Below are positions 7,330 through 10,515 of a DNA stretch of 10,515 nt, one piece after another. This DNA is from an uncultured Bacteroidia bacterium (GTDB lineage Bacteria; Bacteroidota; Bacteroidia; Bacteroidales; UBA932): NCBI GenBank assembly GCA_902797895.1, contig CADBUS010000019.1, forward strand, positions 1-10,515, read 5' to 3'. The number at the start of each line of letters is the position of its first letter. Position 1 is the stretch's first letter. A model generated the notes under the pieces. The model had not been told where the DNA came from, ran no database searches, and saw nothing but the letters and a program-made list of their open reading frames with translations. The position numbers and the translations under genes are program-made.

Positions 7330-7483
7330 TTTTAATCTCTATCTAAATCATTAGTTGCAATCTTCTTTTGCAAATTAAAGAGACTTCCAGTAATCAGCCT
7401 TGCCAAAGAGTAAATTTATCCTGCCGGTATGTAAGATTTTGATAATCCTAAGATTGTACCAAAGAGATATTCAAAAATTAACC

Positions 7484-7499
7484 TATTTTAAGTAAAATA
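7484..7499. repeat. Inverted repeat upstream of HTH promoter
   Basis: TATTTTA-AG-TAAAATA, a perfect 7-bp inverted repeat with a 2-bp centre, ends 22 bp before the -33 box of the promoter at 7522. It could be a binding site for the HTH protein encoded downstream. A+T richness makes chance occurrence possible. Confidence 0.45.
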
Positions 7500-7510
7500 A
7501 CAAAATCCAC

Positions 7511-7532
7511 TAATTGTTAAATTTGCCAATTA
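7511..7532. repeat. Inverted repeat overlapping the -33 box
   Basis: TAATTG (7511-7516) and CAATTA (7527-7532) are inverted copies 10 bp apart and bracket the TTTG -33 box at 7522-7525. The arrangement, about one helical turn apart, suits a dimeric repressor such as the HTH protein of this operon. The regulator is inferred. Confidence 0.4.
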
Positions 7533-7553
7533 AGTAATTATATACTACCTTTG
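7522..7553 (+). promoter_or_regulatory. Consensus Bacteroidota promoter of the HTH/CoiA-like/M48 cassette
   Basis: TTTG (7522-7525), 20 bp, then TACCTTTG (7546-7553), matching TTTG-N19-20-TAnnTTTG at every consensus position. Transcription would begin near 7560, giving a leader of about 50 bases before the ATG at 7610. Confidence 0.8.
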
Positions 7554-7609
7554 CCAAAAATCATAGGGGCTCTATGTGGAAATACTAATGAATCTAAAAA
7601 ACGAATTAA

Positions 7610-8092
7610 ATGAAAAACAAGAAAGATTATAAAGGCACATCTAAAGCTCAAATTTTTGACGAAAAAAGCATTATAATAAAAACTCCCGATGGAGAGATTT
7701 TTAAAATGTTCTCTAATCTCGGTTGCTATAAAGACCTTAAGTATAAGGATTATACGCTTCATCTAATAGAGGCCATTTTTGATAAAAATTTCTCAGAAGA
7801 TAAGGAGAAGATGATTGAAGGAATAGTTAGAGATTTTTTTAGAAATACGGTACACTGTATGGGCATAAATTATGGCGATCGTCATAATGAGCGCGTGCGT
7901 ATAGGTAAGCGTATTCGTGAATTACGTGAAAATAAAAATATGGAAGCTAAAGAGCTTGCGATTTTAGCTAATATAGATGCAGCTAATCTTTGTAGAATAG
8001 AGCAGGGCAAATATTCTACAGGAGTAGATATTCTGTATAGAATTGCCTTTGCTCTTGATGCACAATTAGATATTATACCTAAAAACAAGTAA
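7610..8092 (+). CDS. HTH (XRE-like) protein with unrecognised N-terminal region
   Basis: 160-residue cytoplasmic protein, probably a DNA-binding regulator. The C-terminal third (about 98-155) is an XRE/HTH_3 fold: IGKRIRELRENKNM (98-111), KELAILANI (114-122) and the recognition helix region DAANLCRIEQGKYSTG (123-138), followed by a helix around ILYRIAFALD and a terminal strand QLDIIP. Residues 1-95 match no family I recognise. They contain a possible strand-rich start (IIIKTPDGEIF, 21-31) and a helical, charged middle (LIEAIFDKNFSEDKEKMIE). It is the first gene after a consensus promoter with nearby inverted repeats, and its stop is 4 bp before the next ATG, so it probably controls the cassette. 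It could instead be an antitoxin-like partner of the CoiA-like protein. Confidence 0.82.
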   Translation: MKNKKDYKGTSKAQIFDEKSIIIKTPDGEIFKMFSNLGCYKDLKYKDYTLHLIEAIFDKNFSEDKEKMIEGIVRDFFRNTVHCMGINYGDRHNERVRIGKRIRELRENKNMEAKELAILANIDAANLCRIEQGKYSTGVDILYRIAFALDAQLDIIPKNK

Positions 8093-8096
8093 GATT

Positions 8097-8999
8097 ATGA
8101 CAAAGATTAAAATGGCCTACAACGAGGCTGGAGATGTAGTTTATTCGGATAATGCCGTAAAGGGCGAGAGATATTTTTGCCCTAAATGTGGCGGGGAACT
8201 AATTTTCAAAAATAGTGGCAAGAGAGGGCCTGGATCAAGATGTAAACATTTTTCCCATAAGGCCAAAAATCACGATTGCACAAATGAATCCATTTTGCAC
8301 TCTATTTTTAAGCATAAAGCGGCGAAATTATTGAGAGAAAAAATAGATAATAAAATAGGCTTTGTAATATCGTGGAAATGCGGAGTTTGCGGGAAAAAAT
8401 ATGAAAACGGAAATTTACTAAAAGTCGCAAATGAAATAAAGGAGGAGTATTGCTTAGAGGTTGTTTGTAGGCCTGACATCGCAATTTTAGATATTAGTGG
8501 AAAGGTGCGTATCGCCATAGAAATTGTTGTTACGCATGAACCGGAAGAGAAAACCTTAAAATATTACAGAGAAAATGGAATTATCTTAGTGCAGTACAAT
8601 GTGATAGAGGATGATATTTTTAGGGTTGAAGAAAGGCTGAAAACTCCAGACCGTCTATCTTTATGTTTGAATGAAAAATGTAAAGAGTATAATGCTCTCA
8701 CAGCAAATCCTATTATTAGATATAGAAAAGAAAAATGTCCTAAATGTGATGGCTTTTATTATGTGTTTTTCAAAGAAATAGAAACGGCAATAGGTAGCTT
8801 ACCTTATCCACTTACAAAGCAAGATTGTTTGGATATAGCAAAAAAGTTTAATATAATTTCTTTTAGATTTAGATATGATATAGAGCCTAATAACCGAAAA
8901 ACTATTAGAGCTATTGCGACACATTGTTTTTGCAGCAGAAGATGCCAAATTTCATACTATCCTATGAGATTTCCTTACCCAAAAAGAAATAGACTTTAA
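8097..8999 (+). CDS. CoiA-like protein: zinc-finger plus PD-(D/E)XK nuclease-like domain
   Basis: 300-residue cytoplasmic protein resembling CoiA, a competence-associated nuclease-like protein, and related Bacteroidota proteins. The N-terminus has the CoiA-type finger: FCPKCGGEL (Cys28, Cys31), then RCKHFSH (His51, His54) and Cys61. A helix with ESILHSIFKHKAAKLL (64-79) matches the start of the nuclease core. Strands with RPDIAIL (Asp127) and IAIEIVVTH (Glu142) give the PD-x14-E-x-V pattern, where the usual third residue (Lys, or Gln in CoiA) is Val. Two more Cys pairs, C95/C98 and C190/C195 with C214/C217, look like further zinc ribbons, and the C-terminus ends with CFCSRRC (277-283). It is 4 bp after the HTH gene, so co-translated. 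DNA cleavage is plausible but not shown, and a role in natural competence is doubtful in this setting. Confidence 0.78.
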   Translation: MTKIKMAYNEAGDVVYSDNAVKGERYFCPKCGGELIFKNSGKRGPGSRCKHFSHKAKNHDCTNESILHSIFKHKAAKLLREKIDNKIGFVISWKCGVCGKKYENGNLLKVANEIKEEYCLEVVCRPDIAILDISGKVRIAIEIVVTHEPEEKTLKYYRENGIILVQYNVIEDDIFRVEERLKTPDRLSLCLNEKCKEYNALTANPIIRYRKEKCPKCDGFYYVFFKEIETAIGSLPYPLTKQDCLDIAKKFNIISFRFRYDIEPNNRKTIRAIATHCFCSRRCQISYYPMRFPYPKRNRL

Positions 9000-9038
9000 G
9001 ATCTCTTTACCATTTATATAATCAATAATATACTTATT

Positions 9039-10226
9039 ATGAAGAAAATAGCAAGAGCTTTCATTTGTGGCGGATTATTTACCCTATTGTTTTTCTATAG
9101 TCAGTCATTATTTGCACAAAAGATTAATAAAAGAGAACTAAGAAGAATTGATGTTATTTCATTTCTACCAGACACAAGTGATGGTAATGCAGATACTTTT
9201 TGGAAGGCAATTCTGGAGGAAGAAAATGAGGTTTCTGCAACAATTAATAAGATTATGACGCAAAAGAGAGGACTTGGTGCGGCAGCCAGAAAAGAGCTTA
9301 ATAGCGCTATTTTAAGACACTTACAGTATTATGGTAGTATCATAGAGTTTGATTCCTCTTTAGACTCTCTGAAATTTCATTTAATTGGCAATCTTGCTAA
9401 TCAAATTTACATTCACAAACTGAATGAACTCTCTTTGAATGCCTTTGCGGCCCCCAATGGTAATATAGTTATATATAGCGGATTGAAAGATGCACTTTCT
9501 GGTTTTAGGCAAGAATATATCATAGCGATTATCGCTCACGAAATAGTGCATATTTTATTAAAACACAGCTTAATACAATCTTATAAGCAAAAGAAAAGAG
9601 AACGCAATAACAAGATTGGAGCTGGGATAGCTGTAGGATTACAAGCATTTGCCGATGGTATGAATGCTATAAAATCTGGTAGATATACAGATAATTCCGC
9701 ATACTATGCCAGCATTTTCAATAGTGCTAAAAACGATACATATATGTATCAATTTCGTTACAGTAGAGAGATTGAATTACAGGCCGATGTTGTGGCATTC
9801 CGATTATTGGACTGGATTGGAATTGGCGGAGAGAAATTGAAAGAGGCTCTGATTTTAATTCAAGCCCCTTTTGAGTATCATTCAGACACGGATAATCACT
9901 ACACTATAACCAAACGAGTGGAAATATTGAAAAATCTTGAAAATCAACATAGAATTAAGTATTTAGAGTCCCCTCTAAAAGCAAATAACAATAGAATAAG
10001 AGAAACATCTCTAAAATTTATTGAAATTAAAATAGGAGAAGAGATTATATTAAAAACTTTATCTGGCAAGCCTTCTGTTTGGAGTTCGCAAGATACTACC
10101 GTAGTAAGAGTTAATAAAAATGGTTTGATAAAGGGTTTGCTAAATGGTCAAGCACTTGTATGGGCTAATGATACTATTTCCAATACCCCTGAATTACACG
10201 TTATAAATGTTGTAGGCAATAGATAG
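9039..10226 (+). CDS. Exported M48 metallopeptidase with C-terminal Ig-like (Big_2) domain
   Basis: 395-residue predicted periplasmic or surface zinc protease. A type I signal (1-26) has a hydrophobic core around GGLFTLLFFYSQ and cleavage after SLFA before Gln27; no lipobox. The peptidase core has LNAFAAPNGNIVIYSGL (133-149), zinc ligands His167 and His171 with Glu168 in HEIVH, and Glu246 in EIELQADVVAF. Residues about 328-392 resemble a group-2 bacterial Ig-like domain: IGEEIIL, VWSSQDTTVVRVNKNGLIKG, then a small loop and VWAND, with the Trp, Ser-Ser, Val and Asn-Gly positions typical of Big_2. It shares the NAFA-x2-(D/N)G and YSGL pattern with the M48 lipoprotein at 5669, so the two are distant paralogues. 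It lies 39 bp after the CoiA-like gene with no clear own promoter, so it is probably the last gene of that operon. Confidence 0.88.
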   Translation: MKKIARAFICGGLFTLLFFYSQSLFAQKINKRELRRIDVISFLPDTSDGNADTFWKAILEEENEVSATINKIMTQKRGLGAAARKELNSAILRHLQYYGSIIEFDSSLDSLKFHLIGNLANQIYIHKLNELSLNAFAAPNGNIVIYSGLKDALSGFRQEYIIAIIAHEIVHILLKHSLIQSYKQKKRERNNKIGAGIAVGLQAFADGMNAIKSGRYTDNSAYYASIFNSAKNDTYMYQFRYSREIELQADVVAFRLLDWIGIGGEKLKEALILIQAPFEYHSDTDNHYTITKRVEILKNLENQHRIKYLESPLKANNNRIRETSLKFIEIKIGEEIILKTLSGKPSVWSSQDTTVVRVNKNGLIKGLLNGQALVWANDTISNTPELHVINVVGNR

Positions 10227-10316
10227 ATAATCTACCTTAGATGAGATTTTATCCTTACTCCTTATACTCACAAAAAAGCAAACTATCAGAAAGTTATATC
10301 TCGTCGCTTTAGCAAC

Positions 10317-10375
10317 CGGCACGGAGTGCCGCCTCGCAGCTTAGCTGCGTATAAAAAGAGCGGTTTGACCGCTCT
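10317..10375. repeat. Three consecutive triloop hairpins
   Basis: Three perfect inverted repeats with 3-base loops follow each other: CGGCAC-GGA-GTGCCG (10317-10331), CGCAGC-TTA-GCTGCG (10335-10349) and AGAGCGGT-TTG-ACCGCTCT (10357-10375). They are G+C-rich against an A+T-rich background. None has a T run, so they are not standard terminators. The 90 bases between the M48 stop and the first hairpin hold nothing else I can identify. Confidence 0.75.
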
Positions 10376-10376
10376 A

Positions 10377-10446
10377 ACTCCTATTGCTCCCACAAAAAAA
10401 AGAGAAGCAGTTCTAAAAACTGCTTCTCTGTGGGAGCAATAGGAGT
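10377..10446. repeat. Nested inverted repeat containing an inverted copy of the tRNA-Val 3' end
   Basis: Outer arms of 18 bp (10377-10394 and 10429-10446) are perfect inverted copies. The right arm is the 3' end of the tRNA-Val gene plus its first downstream bases, and the left arm is the same sequence in the opposite orientation. Inside lies a 12-bp stem (10401-10412 with 10418-10429) with a 5-base loop, which serves as the tRNA terminator on the minus strand. Confidence 0.85.
10394..10429 (-). terminator. Intrinsic terminator of tRNA-Val
   Basis: Read on the minus strand, AGAGAAGCAGTT, the loop TTTAG, AACTGCTTCTCT and then seven T follow directly after the tRNA 3' end. A 12-bp perfect stem with a T run is a strong intrinsic terminator. 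Confidence 0.88.
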
Positions 10447-10505
10447 CGAACCTATGACCCTCTGCTTGTAAGGCAGATGCTCTAAACCAACTGAGCTATG
10501 CTCCC
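10431..10505 (-). tRNA. tRNA-Val (anticodon UAC)
   Basis: A complete 75-base cloverleaf on the minus strand: acceptor GGGAGCA with TGCTCCC (7 bp), D arm GCTC/GAGC with a 10-base loop containing GG, anticodon stem TCTGC/GCAGA around loop CTTACAA (anticodon TAC, valine), variable loop GGGTC, T arm ATAGG/CCTAT with loop TTCGACT, and discriminator A. CCA is not encoded. It is immediately followed by its own terminator. Confidence 0.96.
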
Positions 10506-10515
10506 GAATCGTGGC

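Larger units (their letters stand above)
7330..7609. other. Intergenic region between divergent higBA and HTH genes
   Basis: A non-coding A+T-rich stretch between two divergent operons. Its right half holds a consensus promoter, two inverted repeats and a short leader (separate entries). The left half (about 7330-7480) shows no gene, RNA or hairpin I can support beyond two TTGCAA hexamers 7 bp apart around 7352-7370. No plausible small gene is visible. Confidence 0.7.

Noticed and set aside
7610..10226. An ImmA/IrrE-like arrangement where the peptidase cleaves the XRE repressor
   Set aside because: The peptidase is M48, not M78, and has an export signal, so it should not meet a cytoplasmic repressor.
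10227..10254. Weak hairpin right after the last M48 gene as its terminator
   Set aside because: The GATAATCT / AGATTTTATC pairing is imperfect and no T run follows.
10377..10446. attL/attR of an integrated element at tRNA-Val
   Set aside because: The repeated tRNA 3' end is inverted rather than direct, no further copy was seen in the window, and no integrase is present.
1..10515. CRISPR array, IS element or tandem repeats
   Set aside because: No regularly spaced direct repeats, transposase frame or terminal inverted repeats were seen.

Overview
The window reads as chromosomal DNA of a Bacteroidota member, most likely Bacteroidales. The evidence is the protein character (a Bacteroides-type rfbACDB set, a HigBA pair with the Bacteroides-type antitoxin, a lipoprotein with a loose lipobox), weak or absent Shine-Dalgarno sequences, and promoter-like TTTG/TTG - about 20 bp - TAnnTTTG elements, the housekeeping promoter form of this phylum. 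I cannot assign a genus.

Left part (1-5553, minus strand): one tight surface-polysaccharide operon, read right to left as rfbA, rfbC, rfbD, rfbB, a transaldolase (talC type), then a Wzx-like flippase that runs off the left edge. RfbA, RfbB, RfbC and RfbD together make dTDP-L-rhamnose from glucose-1-phosphate and dTTP. The flippase would move a lipid-linked repeat unit across the inner membrane. Gaps are 1 to 35 bp. RfbD carries an unusual insertion of about 30 residues.

Middle part: a divergent promoter region (5554-5668) separates rfbA from a plus-strand M48 metallopeptidase lipoprotein, which ends at a strong intrinsic terminator (6598-6630) that probably works in both directions. Convergent to it is a minus-strand higBA-type toxin-antitoxin pair with a near-perfect Bacteroidota promoter and an 18-bp palindrome between its two promoter boxes.

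Right part (7330-10226, plus strand, visibly more A+T rich): a promoter flanked by palindromes, then three closely spaced genes. They are a protein with an unrecognised N-terminus and a C-terminal XRE-type HTH, a CoiA-like zinc-finger/PD-(D/E)XK nuclease homologue, and an exported M48 metallopeptidase that ends in a group-2 bacterial Ig-like domain. This HTH - CoiA-like - M48/Big_2 cassette is the best candidate here for an undescribed system. Its function is not readable from sequence.

Right edge: three triloop hairpins in a row, then a large nested inverted repeat made of the tRNA-Val terminator flanked by an inverted copy of the tRNA 3' end, then tRNA-Val(UAC) on the minus strand. The TA pair and the A+T-rich cassette beside a tRNA gene suggest an accessory stretch next to a tRNA hotspot. 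I found no integrase and no direct-repeat att sites.
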